From NCBI RefSeq assembly GCF_033118175.1, contig NC_083692.1:17108501-17172500 (forward strand): a stretch of 64,000 nucleotides of DNA, in the 5' to 3' direction. Every line of letters begins with the position of its first letter. The stretch's first letter is position 1. The stretch comes from Dama dama (lineage: Eukaryota > Chordata > Mammalia > Artiodactyla > Cervidae). Of this stretch, positions 45,826-58,229 are shown piece after piece. The notes below the pieces were generated by a model, which had not been told where the DNA came from, did not search any database, and was given only the letters and a program-made list of their open reading frames with translations. Both the position numbers and the translations under genes were made by a program.

Positions 45826-45962
45826 ATTTTAACTTTTTGACCACACCCTGTGCACGTGGGGTCTTAGTTTCCTGACCAGGGATTGAACTTGTACCCCCTA
45901 CATTGGAGGGTAGAGTCTTAACCACTGAATTAGAGTCTTAATCACTTAACCAGGGAATTTCT
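45826..45962 (-). mobile_element. CHR-type SINE, antisense, with small internal duplication
   Basis: Body gtggggtcttagtttcctga. The head-side segment tagagtcttaaccactgaat is followed immediately by tagagtcttaatcacttaac, a 20-bp duplication. Confidence 0.85.
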
Positions 45963-46054
45963 TTAGCATATTTTAAAATTGAGATATAATTCACACAGCA
46001 TGAAATTTACCCTTTTAAAATGCAAAATTCATTGTATTCATAGAGTCATGCTAC

Positions 46055-46460
46055 TATTCAGTTCAGTTCAGTTCAATTCAGTCGCTCAGTCATGTCCGAC
46101 TCTGCAACCCCATGAACCGCAGCACGCCAGGCCTCCTTGACCATCACCAGCTCCCGGAGTTTACTCAAACTCATGTCCATCGAGTCACTGATGCCATCCA
46201 GCCATCTCATCCTCTGTCGTCCCCTTCTCCTCCTGCCCCCAGTCCCTCCCAGCATCAGGGTCTTTTCCAATGAGTCAACTGTTTGCATGAGGTAGCCAAA
46301 GTACTGGAGTTTCAGCTTCAGCATCAGTCCTTCCAATGAACACCCAGGACTGATTTCCTTTAGGATGGACTAGTTGGATCTCCTTGCAGTCCGAGGGACT
46401 CTCAAGAGTCTTCTCCAACACCACAGTTCAAAAGCATCGATTTTTCTGTGCTCAGCTTAC
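46055..46460 (-). mobile_element. BovB 3' fragment inside L1, antisense
   Basis: Minus strand encodes LKLKLQYFGYLMQTVDSLEK and RWLDGISDSMDMSLSKLREL, the BovB C-terminus. It separates L1 3'-UTR pieces at 46050 and 46460. Confidence 0.92.
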
Positions 46461-48343
46461 CACTATCTAATTTCAGAACATTTTCCTCACCTCAAAAAGA
46501 AACTCTGTACCTATTAGCAGTCACTGTCCATTCTCTCCTCTCCCCCATTTCTGGCTATCACTAATATACTTTCTATCTCTGTGGATTTGCATGTACTGGA
46601 CATTTTAAACAAATAGAGTTGTACAATATGCAGTCTTTAGGACTGGCTTCTTTCATTTGGCATAATCTCTTCAAGGTTCATCCATGTTGCAGCATATATT
46701 GTTATTTCATTCCTTTCTATGACCCAATAAAATCCCATTGTGTAGAAAAGCTACATGTTGTTTGTCCATTCATCAGTTGATGGACACGTAGGTTGTTTCT
46801 ATATTTTGGCTTTTATAAACAATGTGGCTAGAAACATCTGTGTACAAGTTTTTGTGTGGACATGGATACTCAAGTCTCTTGGAATGGGATTGCCGAGCCA
46901 TATGCTACTCTACTTTTAACTTTTGAGAAACTACTATGCTGTTTTCCACAGCAGCTCCCCATTGTATATTCTCTAGACACATATGAAGGTTTCAGTTTCT
47001 CTACATTTTCATCAACACTTGTTTAATCATCTTCTTTATTATAGTTATCCTAGTAAGTATGAAGTGGTGTCTCAATGTGGTTTTGATTTGTATTTGCCTG
47101 TGACTAATGATATCAACTGATATTTATTGAATATTTACATATTTTCTTTGGAGAAGTGCCCATTCTAATCCTTTACTCATTTAAGAAATGGATTAAAAAA
47201 AATATTTACAGGTGAAAGCTCTTTATATTCCAGGTACTAGATCTTTCTTAGGTATGTGATTTGCAGTTATTTTTGTGAGTTGTCTTTCATTTTCTTTTTT
47301 TAATTTATGTTATATGTTATATTCTTACAAATTTGGATATAGAAGACCTTCCCAGTTAACGTTCTATACTCTAGACTGGATTTTTAGTGAGGTTTTAGGA
47401 GTTCTTGAATAGGACATAATCTTTTTATGTTAGCTGGGACAAGATTACGGAATAATTTGGAATGAATGGTTTTGTTCACATATCTGTAGAAAGATAAGTT
47501 GAACTTGTCTTCCAAATTTAACTATGACTACTACTGTGTTTTTGTTGAAATTAAAGTTGAACCTGGATGATGACTTGCTTTTCTATTGAATTAATATCTT
47601 TTACTTTCTTGATAAGGTCTTTTTAAGCACAAAAATTTTAATGAAGTCCAAGTTCTGCCTTTTTTTTTCCTTTTAGTTGCTTGTGCTTTTGGTGTCGTAT
47701 CTAAGAAACTATTGCCTAAACCAAGGTCAAAAAGATTTACACTTACATTTTCTTGTAAGAGTTTTATAGTTGTAGATCTAACATTCAAGTCTTTGATCCA
47801 CTTTGAGTTAATTTTTATGTCTCTTTGATGCAGGTAAAGGTAGAATTTTCTTAATTTTATTTTTGTATCATTCATTCCTGGAGTGTAGCAACAAAACTGA
47901 TTTTTGTAAATTCATTTTGTATCTGCAGCCTTGCTGAACTCACTTATTAGCTCTAACAATTTTGTATCCGTGAATTCCTTAGAATTTTCTATATACATGA
48001 TCATGTCTTTTGTAGACATAGTTTTTTTTTTTTTCTTTCCAATCTGAATGTCTTTTATTTCTCTTTTGAGCCTAATTTCACTGCTAGAAATTCCAATGTT
48101 GACTAGTAACAGTGAGAGTAGATGTCTTTTTCTTGTTCCTGATCTTAGTGGGAAAGCCTTCTGTCAGTCTTTCACTATTAAGCATAATATTAGCTATGGG
48201 TTTTTAATAGATATCTTTTATCATGTTGGGAAAGTTCTACTCTTAGCTTATTGAGCTTATCATAGAAAGCTGTTGGATTTTGTCAAATGCTTTCTCTGCA
48301 TCTATGGAGATGATCTTGTGGGTTTTGTTCTTTATTCTAATAA

Positions 48344-48549
48344 CCATGCTGGTGCTCATTCGCTTAGTCGCGTCAGCGACCCCATAGACTGTAGCCCACC
48401 AAGTTCGTTTGTCTATGGGATTTCCCAGGCAAGAATACTGGAGTGGGGTGTCATTTCCTTCTCTGGGGATCTTTCCAAACTGGAGATTGAACCCCCCATC
48501 TCCTGTACTGGTAGGCATTCTTTACCATTGAGTCACCAGGGAAGCCCAC
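48344..48549 (-). mobile_element. Bov-tA SINE inside L1, antisense
   Basis: Flanked by attctaataa (48334-48343 and 48550-48559). The complement of the head ends gagtcaccagggaagccc. Confidence 0.95.
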
Positions 48550-48964
48550 ATTCTAATAAGATGTGTTATATTGATTAATTTTTTTGATTAATTTTCATAA
48601 GCTGAACAAATCTTGCATCCCTGAACTAAAGTCCACTTGGTCATGGTGTATAATCCTTTTCATATGTTGTTCTAATTTTTTGAAGGTTTTGAAAAGGATT
48701 GGTATTAATTCCCTTTAAACATTTGATTGTATTGTATTTACCAGTGAAACCTAAGTCCTAGTCTTTTCTCGGCAGCAAGTTCTTGACTACTAATTCAATC
48801 TCTTTATTAGCTTTCATTCTATTCAGATTTTTTAATTTTTTCTTGATTAAGTTTTGGTAGTTTGTATCTTTCTAGGAATTTTCTATTTTATCTAGATTAT
48901 CCAATTTGTTTTTATAAAAATTATTTTAGTATTCTCTTTAAATCTTTTTATTTTTGTAAGATCA

Positions 48965-49127
48965 ATAGTTGGATAGTTGGATGGCATCACGGACTCAATG
49001 AACATGAGTTTGAGCAAGCTCTGGGAGTTGGTGATGAACAGGGAAGCCTGGCGTGCTATAGTCCATGGGGTTGCAAAGAGCTGGACCTGATTGAGCAGCT
49101 GAGCTGAACGGAACTGAACTGAAGACC
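48965..49127 (+). mobile_element. BovB-derived 3' fragment inside L1, sense
   Basis: ggatggcatcacggactcaa, catgagtttgagcaagctct, ending gagctgaacggaactgaact. Confidence 0.9.
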
Positions 49128-49296
49128 AATAGTAATGCCCCTTTCATTTCTGATTTTGGTAATTGGCGTCTTCTCTCTCTTTTTTTGGTCAGACCAGTTA
49201 AAAGTTATACAACTATGCTGATTTTTTCAAAGGACCAACGTTTGCTTTCTTGAATTTTTCTATCCCTTTCTATTCTCTGTATAGTTTATTTCTGCT

Positions 49297-50584
49297 CTGT
49301 TGTTGTTCAGTCAGTCAGTCATGTCCGACTCTTCGCAACCCCATGGACTGCAGCACCCCAGGCTTCCCCGTCCTTCACCGTCTCCCAGAGTCCACTCAAA
49401 CTCATGTCCATTGAGTCGGTGATGCCATCCAACCATCTCATCCTCTGTCACCCCCTTCTCCTTCTGCCTTCAATCTTTCCCAGCATCAGGGTCTTTTCCA
49501 ATGAGTTGGCTCTTCACATCAGGTGGATAAAGTATTGGAACTTCGGCTACAGCATCAGTCCTTCCAATGAATATTCAGGACTGATTTCCTTTACGATTGA
49601 CTGTTTTGATATCTTTGCTGTCCAGGGGGCTCTCAAGAGTCTTCTCCAATACCACAGTTTGAAGGCATCAATTCTTCGGCACTCAGCCTTTTTTAGTGTC
49701 CAGCTCTCACATCCGTACATGACTACTGGAAATACCATAGCTCTGACCAGACAGACCTTTGTCAGCAAAGCAATGTTCTTGCTTTTTAATATGCTGTCTA
49801 GGTTAGTCATAGCTTTTCTTTCAAGGAGCAAGGGTCTTTTAATTTCACGGCTGCAGTCACCATCTGCAGTGATTTTGGAGCCCCCCCAAAAATAAAGTCT
49901 CTCACTGTTTCCATTGTTTCCCCATCTATTTGCCATGAAGTGATGGAACCCGATGCTATGATCTTAGTTTTCTGAATGTTGAGTTTTAAGCCAACTTTTT
50001 CCACTCTCCTCTTTCACTTTCATCAAGAGGTTCTTTAGTTCTTCGCTTTCTGTCATGAGGATGGTGTCATCTGTATATCTGAGGTTACTGATATTTCTCC
50101 CAGCAATCTTGATTCCAGCTTGTGCTTCATCCAGCCTGGCATTTCTCATGATGTACTCTGCATATAAGTTAAATAAGCAGGGTGACAATATACAATCTTG
50201 ACCTATTCCTTTCCCAATTTGTAACTAGTCTGTTGTTCCATTTCCAGTTCTTACCAGCTACTGTTACTTGCCCACAGTAGTAGATATAAGGGTCATCTGA
50301 ATTAAATTCGCCCATTCTTGTCCATTTTTAGGTCACTGATTCCTAAAATGTCAATGTTCACTCTTGCCATCTCCTGTTTGGCCACTCCCAATTTACCTTG
50401 ATTCATGGACCTAATAGTCCAGATTTCTATGCAATATTGTTCTTTACAGCATCGGACTTTACCTTCACCACCAGTCACGTCCACAACTGGGCATTGTTTC
50501 CACTTTGGCTCAATCTCTTCATTCCATCTGGAGCTATTTCTCTGCTCTTCTCCAGCAGCATATTGGACACCTTCTACTCTGTGC
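49297..50584 (-). mobile_element. BovB LINE 3' part inside L1, antisense, decayed
   Basis: Minus-strand frames give FPVVMYGCESWTLKKAECRR (49547-49936), an RT-domain piece with ISNLRYTDDTILMTESEEL (49964-50188, the YTDD-type catalytic box), and EIWTIRSMNQGKLGVAKQEM (50302-50484). Stops and an internal deletion near 50215-50330 break the frame. Confidence 0.93.
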
Positions 50585-50798
50585 TCTGTGTGCTTAATTG
50601 CTCATTTGTGTCTGACTCTTTGTGACTCCATGGACTGTAGCCCACCAGGCTTCTCTGTCCATGGGGATTCTTCAGGCAAGAATACTGAAGTGGGTTGCCA
50701 TGCCCTCCTCCAGGGGCTCTTCCTAACCCAGGGATTGAACCAAGGTCTCCTGAATTGCAGGCAGATTCTTGACCAGCTGCGCTACCAGGGAAGCCCAA
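50585..50798 (-). mobile_element. Bov-tA SINE, antisense, abutting BovB
   Basis: Complement of Bov-tA, ending ctaccagggaagcccaat. It begins exactly where the BovB stops, so it may have inserted at that edge. Confidence 0.92.
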
Positions 50799-52046
50799 TA
50801 TAGACGTTATACAGCTGGAAAATTCCCTCTAAGTAATGATTTAGCTGCATCCAGTAAGTTTTGGTATGATGTGTTTTTGTTTTCATTCATCTTAAATTAG
50901 CTTTTAATTTCCCTTGTGATTTCTTCTTTGATCTAAACACTTCTAGGAGCGTGTTATTTAGTATCAACATGAATGTGAATTTTCCCTTTTTTCTTTTACA
51001 TATTTCTAATTTCATCCATTACAGTTGGACAATATACTTTGTATGATTTCTGTCCTTATAGCTATACTGAGACTTGTTTTATGGCCTAATAAATGATCTA
51101 TTCTGGAGAACATTCCATGATGTACTTGAGAGCACATACCTCTGCTTTTGAGTGGAATTTTCTGTCAGTGTCTGGTTTACTTGGTTTAGAATGTTATTCA
51201 GATTTTCTATTTCCTTACTAATCTTATGTCCAGTTGGTCTATCTGTTAATGAAAATGGGATGTTAGAGTTGTCAACTATTATTGTTGAATCGTCTATTTT
51301 CCCCTTCAATTCTGTCAGTTTTGCTTCATGTATTTTAAGGAGTATGTTGTTAGTGCATATATGTTTGTAATTGGTTTGTCTTCTTGAGGGATTGATCCTA
51401 TTATTATTGTAAAATATCCTTCTTTGTTTGCCCCTGTGCTAATATTTGTCTTAAGTTCAATTTTTAATTTTTCTTCTGATATTAGCACAATTACTCTGGC
51501 TTTCTTTTGGTATTATTTATATAGCACATGTTTGCCCATCTTTTTACATACAATCTATTTATTTCTTTGAATCTAAAGTGAATTTCTTAGAAACCACATA
51601 CAGCTGGATCACATTTTTAAAAATCCATTCTGCCGATTGCTACCTTTTGATTGCAGTGTTTAATCCATTTGCATTTAATGGAATTGTCAAGTATAATTTA
51701 TGTCTACTATTTTGCTGCTTCTACATATCTTACATTCTTTTGTCTTTTTTGTGCCTCTATTCCTTTATTATTTCCTGCTTTGGGGTTAGATAGATATTTT
51801 CTAACATACCATTTTAATTTCCTTTTTCTTTTAACCTATGTATTTACCATTGCCAGTGTTCTTTATTTTCTTCATGTGTATTCCAGGCACTCTCTCGCAT
51901 CCTTTCAGTTCAGCCTGAAGGACTCACTTTAGTATTTCTTGTAGGGTAGGTCTGCCAATGATAAATTGTGTCAGCGTTTGTTTATCTGTGACTATCTTAA
52001 TTTTGCCATTATATTTTAACTGCTTTATTGAGATGTAGTTTACATT

Positions 52047-52366
52047 CCCGGATAGCTTAGTTGGTAAAGAATCTGCCTGCAATGCAGGAGACCCTGGTTC
52101 AATTCCTGGATTAGGAAGATTCCATGGAGAAGGGCTAGGCTATCCACTCCAATGTTTTTGGACTCCCCTTGAGACTCAACTGGTAAAGAATCCGCCTGCA
52201 ACGTGGGAGACCTGGGTTCAATCCTGGATTGGGTAGATCCCCTGAAGAATGGAAAGGCTACCCATTCCAGTATTCTGGTCTGGAGAGTTCCATGGACTGT
52301 ATAGTCCGTGGGGTTGCAATGAGTCGGACACGACTGAGCCGGTTTCACTTTCACTTTCACTTTTCA
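52047..52366 (+). mobile_element. Two Bov-tA SINEs in tandem, sense
   Basis: A truncated unit (52047-52160, cggatagcttagttggtaaa) is followed by a full unit (52161-52366, ending gtcggacacgactgagccgg) with a (ttcact)n tail. Confidence 0.92.
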
Positions 52367-53005
52367 TACTGTACAATCCACCCATTTAAAGTGTACAGTA
52401 AATTATGTTTACCATATTCACAGAGCTGTGCATCCACCACCATAGTGAATTTTAGAATATTTTCATTACCCCAAAAAGAAACCTTATACGCCTTAGCCAT
52501 CACTCCCCAAATCTCTCATCTGTCTCCATCGCTTCAAGCCCAGGCAACCACTAGTTTACTTTCTCTATAGATGTAACTATTTGTTGATCTATTTGGTCTT
52601 TCCAAAGAATAATCTTTTAGCTTTATTGATTTTCTCTATTCTTTGTCCATTTTCTCTGTTTGTCTGTTGAGTATAGTTGTAGTTTGCTCCTTCTAACAGA
52701 TGTTGCTATTCCAATGAATGTATATAATGAATTTATTTATCCATTGATTCTTGATGGAATTTTGGATTGTTATGCATATCTTCAATATTATATGTCTAGC
52801 ATTCCAATCCTATTCTTCAATTATTTGTATCTCCCCCTTTATAATGGAATATCCACTGGACTGATTTACATGAACTGGGTGAAGACTTGCTGCTGTCAGC
52901 ATGCTCAGTGATTTTCACTTTTTAATCTCAGTTACTATAAGTTAGATTTACATTTCTTGTGATTAGTACCAGCACTTTTACTTTTCCAGTCTGTATTTTT
53001 TAAGG
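52367..53005 (-). repeat. L1 3'-UTR and ORF2 text, antisense
   Basis: caatccacccatttaaagtg, accccaaaaagaaaccttat and ggcaaccactagtttacttt are the L1 3' UTR, a second copy relative to the one at 46.5 kb. Confidence 0.75.
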
Positions 53006-53009
53006 AAGA

Positions 53010-54310
53010 GGGCAATGTATTAGTCAAAGAAACAGAACAGAACCAATATACATATATAGGAGAGAGAGAATTATTATTAGGAAACTGACTCACACAATTA
53101 TAGACACCAAGTTTCAAAATCTGTATTTAGCAAGTTGGGGATCCAGAAGAGCCAATGATAATGATATGGTTCCAGCCAAAAGGCCAGCAGGCCTCAGACC
53201 TAGGAAAACCTGATAAGTAAATTTCAGTTTGAGTCTGAAAGCAGGGGGGTGGGGAAAGACTTAACTTGAAGGCAGTCAAGTAAGAAGAACTCCTCAAACT
53301 CATGGATGGATCGACATTTTGGATTTGTTCAGGCTTTCAACTGATTGGGTGAGGGCCACCAGATTAGGGAGGTGTTGTATGAGTGCATGCTCAGTGGCTC
53401 AGTCCATGTCTGGTTCTTTGAGGCCCCAGGGGCTGTAGCCCACCAGGCTTCTCTGTCCACGGAATTTCCCAGGCTAGAATACTAGAAAGGGTTGCCATTT
53501 CCTACTCCAGGGGATCTTCCCAGCCCAGGTATTGAACCCACATCTCCGTCATTGACAGGCAGATTCTTTGCCACTGAGCCACCTGGGAAGCCTCTAGGGA
53601 GGTGTTAGGACTTTATGAAATTCACATTTGTTAAATGAAGCGGTGGGGGCAGGATGGTTAGCCCTGGTTCAACAAAAGACCACAAGAGAAATTGAAATAG
53701 GGAAGTTCATTACTCACAGGTCCAGGAGGAAGCAGGGGGCACACCTGGCGGGGAGGTCAAGGCAGGCGCAGCAGAGAGAGTGGAAGAACTTGGTGCCCGG
53801 GCCTATGTGAGAGTCCTTGGGTGCAGTGCTTTGGGACCCCCAGGCTAATGCTTGATTGGTCAACTTAAACTAGAAAGAGCAGGGTTTTGGTAAGCTGCAT
53901 GGGGGTCTTATCTAAGGGGGGCACACAAAGGGAAGGGGCTGGGTACGGGTGGGCTGAGAGGGACTGTTAATCACAGGGCTGTCGAGTCACATCAGGAATT
54001 CACATTTACTTCTGACTCGGTGGGCTGTTCTCTAGGGCCTGCACTTGCCCGAGGGGCTAGTGTTAGTTCAAGGCCCCCACAGGCCACTTGGCCAAGAATG
54101 TTGAGGCAGCAGTATTATGGAGACCTTTACCTAAACTCTCAACAGAGGGCAATCTGCTTTATTCAGTCTACTGGTTTAATTGTTAAACTCACGCAGACAT
54201 ACCCTCACAAAACCACCCAGAATATTGTTTGACTGAATATCAGATTCTTCCCCACCCTCCCCTCTGACCCCATGGTCCAGTCAAGTTGACACCCAAAATT
54301 AACCACCAAA
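53010..54310 (+). repeat. Old interspersed repeat, split by insertions
   Basis: A left part at 53010-53380 (agaaacagaacagaaccaat, gctttcaactgattgggtga) and a right part at 54145-54310 (ggcaatctgctttattcagt, aagttgacacccaaaattaa) follow one familiar mammalian repeat order. Between them lie a Bov-tA and a foreign GC-rich segment. Family not named. Confidence 0.45.
53384..53594 (-). mobile_element. Bov-tA SINE, antisense
   Basis: Complement of Bov-tA from gctcagtggctcagtccatg to gccacctgggaagcct. The repeat tagggaggtgtt lies close to both sides. Confidence 0.9.
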
Positions 54311-55319
54311 GGCAACATGCAATAAGATATTAAAGAAGTGCACAAAAAGGTTAAAAAAGAATATGTAACTGTCCCTCTGTGCTCCTATCACCCTCAAGGA
54401 TCGGTCTATGAAGATACAAAGTATAATTTCTCTCTCATTCTACTGGTCAGTAGAGCCATGTGGTCACATGGTAGGATCAGGTTCATGGGCTGAGAAAATA
54501 GATGTACCAGTGGGCTTTCCAAGTCAGTTAATATCTAATCTAAAGATTACTTTCAATACGGCCTTACACCTCTGGTCCAAGATGGACTGAGCCCAGGTGC
54601 TTGACAGGAAAATCCCATTGAAATGAATTTTAAGTGACTTTTAAGTATCAGTGGGAGATACTGTGAAAAAGACACTATAAAAGGTAACAGACCAAGAAAT
54701 ACGGATTTAAGTAAATTGTTTCAGGTGTTAAAGATTACCAATAGACTAAAAACAAAAATGTAAGTAAAAATTGGGAGGGGGGGAAAAATGAGGTGACGTA
54801 TCAAATTAAATTCTTCAGGATTCAATATCCACATTATTTAATGAGGGGGTCTTTAAATAATGTTTAAAGTAGATAACATTGAGAAAGAGAAGTATAAGCA
54901 TATTTTGAATTCTGAATGTAACCACTGGAAGCACAAAACCTGGCTGTGATTTCAAATGTTCACCTCCGGAGAGTAGGCCTGGGAGTAGGCGTGGAGATGT
55001 GGAGAACTTGCACATCTTCTTTACTGTTTTTAAGTTGTTTGAAATGTTATGACTCCATATATGAGCCGTTTTTATGGTAGTTTAAAAACAGGAGCGACGG
55101 TGCAAAAACACCATAGGAACCTCTAACCCTACCTTGCGAACTGCAAGGAAAAAGTTTCTCCGTTTACCTCCTTCCAACAGGTGATGAGATCCTGTGGCCT
55201 CTCCCACGTCCTTCCTGGTCAGAAGGTAGGGAAGCATACAATGACCAGGCTTTACAATGTGTCTTCAGTTTAAAATCTTTTTAAAATAATTTTAAATTTT
55301 TTATTTATTTGTTTATTTC
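54311..55319. other. Intergenic, AT-rich single-copy
   Basis: No gene or named repeat recognised. Confidence 0.4.
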
Positions 55320-55720
55320 CTTAAGATGAAGATAGATTGATGGTTGCCGGGGGCAGGGGGGTGATGGGATGGAGAGTCACTCAGTGGATATAAAGTCACA
55401 GTTAGATGAGATGAGTGAGTCCTGAAACCTGCTGAGGCACCCAGAGTCTATAGGGAAAGATACAAGATACAGCGGGTGCTGGGAACTTAAATGTTGTTGA
55501 GAGGCTGTCTCGTGTTCATTGTTCTTAACATACACACCGACACACAATGCAGATGGACACAAGGAGTCTTTTGAAGGTGATGTATATGTTTATTATCTTG
55601 ATTGTGGTTGATGGTATTACGGGTGTTGGTACATATCCAAAGTCATTCAAATGTTTATCTTAAACATGTACAATTTTGTGTGTGTATCAGTATACCACAA
55701 TAAATCTATACTTTTAAAAA
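55320..55720 (+). repeat. L1M-type 3' end, sense
   Basis: gatagattgatggttgccgg, attatcttgattgtggttga and tataccacaataaatctata follow the order of an L1M 3' UTR. Confidence 0.65.
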
Positions 55721-56221
55721 AATTTTACCGTTTCATTTTTCAATTTATTTAGCTATATTTTGTTCTACTGCTCTGAGTAAATATCATCAGGCCATCCTTT
55801 CATGAGTTCTCTTTTCATCTGACTTGGTTTAGTCCTGGCTTGATTAACAGAACCTAGAACGACAGGAACTTGTAAAAGCATGAGGACAGAAAACAAGGTT
55901 CCCAAGCCCAGCTCTTTGGACTTCCTACCAATAGGAAGAGCACCCGGAGCCTGGGAGTCAGGAACCTTGATTATCCCAGGTCCCCACATACAGAGACTCA
56001 AGGAGTCAGCCACTCCCAGGCCCATTGCTTCGTCTGTAGAGTGGGGCTCGTCAGAGTAGCTGCTTGCGGATTTATTGGGAGAGTCAGACGAGATGATGGC
56101 CATATGAAGAGGCATTCGTATTGCACACGTGGTCACCACGCCACCTGTGTCGATGCTGTTGGCGTCTCTATGCTCTCGTTCAGCGGTCACAGATGTTCCT
56201 GGAGTCCTCAGAAAGAGCTCA

Positions 56222-56541
56222 AAGTGAAAGTTGCTCAGTCTTGTCTGCCTCTTTGCAACTCCACGGACTGTACCGTCCATGACAGTCCATGGAATGCTCC
56301 AGGCCAGAATACCAGACAGGGTAGCCTTTCCCTTCTCCAGGGGATCTTCCCAACCCAGGCATTGAACCCAGGTCTCCCACATTGCAGGCAGATTCTTTAC
56401 CAGCTGAACCACAAGGGAAGCCCAAGAATAGTGGAGTGGGTAGCCTAGCCCTCTCCAGTGGATATTCCCGACCCAGGAATCAAACCAGGGTTCCCTGCAT
56501 TGCAGATGGATTCTTTACCAGCTGAGCTACCAAGGAAGCAC
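56222..56541 (-). mobile_element. Bov-tA SINE plus a second partial unit, antisense
   Basis: A full complement (56222-56425, ending aaccacaagggaagccc) is directly followed by another head-side unit (56426-56541, ending gctaccaaggaagcacc). Confidence 0.9.
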
Positions 56542-56594
56542 CAGAAAGAACTCAGGGAGACCTCATTCTGCATCTGAAGCAGCTCAACCCCAAA

Positions 56595-57160
56595 GAAAAA
56601 GTGAGGCCCCAGTGTCCATAGGCAGACGACTGGATAAGGAAGTTGTGGTACACATACACAATGGAATATTACTCAGCTATAAAAAGGAATGCATTTGAGT
56701 CAGTTCTAATGAGGTGGATGAACCTGGAGCCTATTATACAGAGTGAACTAAGTCAGAAAGAGAAAAACAAATACTGTATATTAACACATATATATGGAGT
56801 TTAGACAGATGGTACCAACAACCCTACATACAGGGCAGCAAAGGAGACACAGATGTAAAGAACAGACTTTTGGACTCAGTAGGAGAAGGCAAGGGTGGGA
56901 TGATTTGAGAGAATAGCACTGAAACATGTATATTACCATATGTGAAATAGATGACCAGTGTAAGTTCGATGCACCCAAAGACAATGCTTTAGGCCAACCC
57001 ATAGTGATAAGGTGGGAGGGGGATTCAGGATGGGGGGGACACATGTATTCCTGTGGCCGATTCTCAATGATGTATGGCAAAAATCATCACAATATTGTAA
57101 AGTAATTATTCTCCAATTAAAATAAACGGATTAGTTATAAAAATACTAAAAAAAATAAAT
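56595..57160 (+). mobile_element. Ruminant L1 3' end, sense
   Basis: caatggaatattactcagct, ggatgaacctggagcctatt, then agtaattattctccaattaa and an A-rich tail. Confidence 0.88.
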
Positions 57161-57289
57161 AAAAGAGAGGTGGCAGTTGAGGTTTTGAAATAATATTTCA
57201 CCAAGAAACAATATAGAAATAACAAATAAATACACAAAAAGATTTTTTAAAAAAGCCTTTACTCTCAGAGGCAAGAAAAGCTAATGGAA

Positions 57290-57495
57290 GGTGGCTCAAT
57301 AGGTAAAGAATCCGCTTGCAATGTGGGAGACCTGAGTTCGATCCCTGAGTTGAGAAGATGCCCAGGAGGAGGGCATGGCAACCCACTCCAGTATTCTTGC
57401 CTGGGAAATCCCCATGGGCAGAGGAGCCTGGTGGATACAGTCCATGGGGTCGCAGAGAGGCAGACACGACTGAGCGGCTAAACATAGCACAGCAT
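57290..57495 (+). mobile_element. Bov-tA SINE, sense
   Basis: ggtggctcaataggtaaaga to gcagacacgactgagcggct. Confidence 0.92.
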
Positions 57496-57599
57496 AGACA
57501 GGAAGACAGCAGTCTAGGTGACCGCTACACTTCTCTGCCGTCAGCCCTCAAGCTATAGAGTTCAGCTTTCAGTTAACTTTCAAAAAAGAAAAAGAAAAA

Positions 57600-58065
57600 C
57601 AAGGCTGTCATGGTGGTATGCACGTCCAGAAATTCAGACTGGGAAAACCAGGCACAAGGGTTTCTAGAAGTCTAGACTGCACCACAGAGCCCAGACCCAC
57701 GGCTGAGGTTTCCTGATCTGAGTCACACAGAGGCGGTCAGCTGTGGCCGGGACGGCCGCAGGCACACATCTGGTTGGTTCCGAGGAGAAGCACGGTGGCC
57801 CACACCCTCCACGGGCTCCTGCTCACATCTGCAGAGCCGGTCTCCCATGTGCGCTCCCAGGTGTGGAGAGGAGTTTAGAGTTTCTACGTGTATTTATTTT
57901 TACCCCCCAAAAAAGGTCAGAAGGAAATTGGCTATGGTCATCTTTAACGTGTGAGTACCAGAGCAAGTATCTCTTTTGTAAATAAATATACAATACCGCT
58001 TTGCAAACCATTTAACATAGGCTAATTGTCTAAATAAAACTTTTGGGGCGCTCCAAAAAAAAAAT
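57600..58065 (+). pseudogene. Candidate 3'-UTR retrocopy with poly(A) tail
   Basis: The last 40 bases read taattgtctaaataaaactt, then ttggggcgctcc, then ten A residues. This is AATAAA about 20 nt before a pure A-run, the signature of a reverse-transcribed mRNA end. The body (57600-58055) is single-copy-like and GC-rich at first, then AT-rich as in many 3' UTRs, with AATAAA also near 57980. I cannot name the source gene, and a clear target duplication was not found. Confidence 0.4.
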
Positions 58066-58229
58066 CAACAGATGAAGCACAGCAGCGAGAAGGTTCGGAG
58101 ATCACAGTTCTGCAGAAGAAAGCCCCAGCTCCCCCTGAAAAGTCAGCCTCCTTCCAGCAAGCTTTCTGGCCAGAACCTGGGACTTCACCTTCCAGCTGTA
58201 CTTCACTTGTACTTCTCGGCAGTTACCAT

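Larger units (their letters stand above)
45963..52046 (-). mobile_element. L1 LINE, antisense, long but interrupted
   Basis: Read left to right it runs from the L1 3' UTR (45963-46050 and 46470-47200: tcattcctttctatgaccca, atcagttgatggacacgtag) into antisense ORF2. Markers are catcagttga-type 3'-UTR text, gatcttgtgggttttgttct at 48311 and ggtttacttggtttagaatg at 51175, ending about 51.95 kb. All frames are broken. Insertions inside it are listed separately. Confidence 0.85.

Noticed and set aside
55765..56412. 215-codon minus-strand frame
   Set aside because: It begins in a Bov-tA SINE, and the remainder has no recognisable protein.
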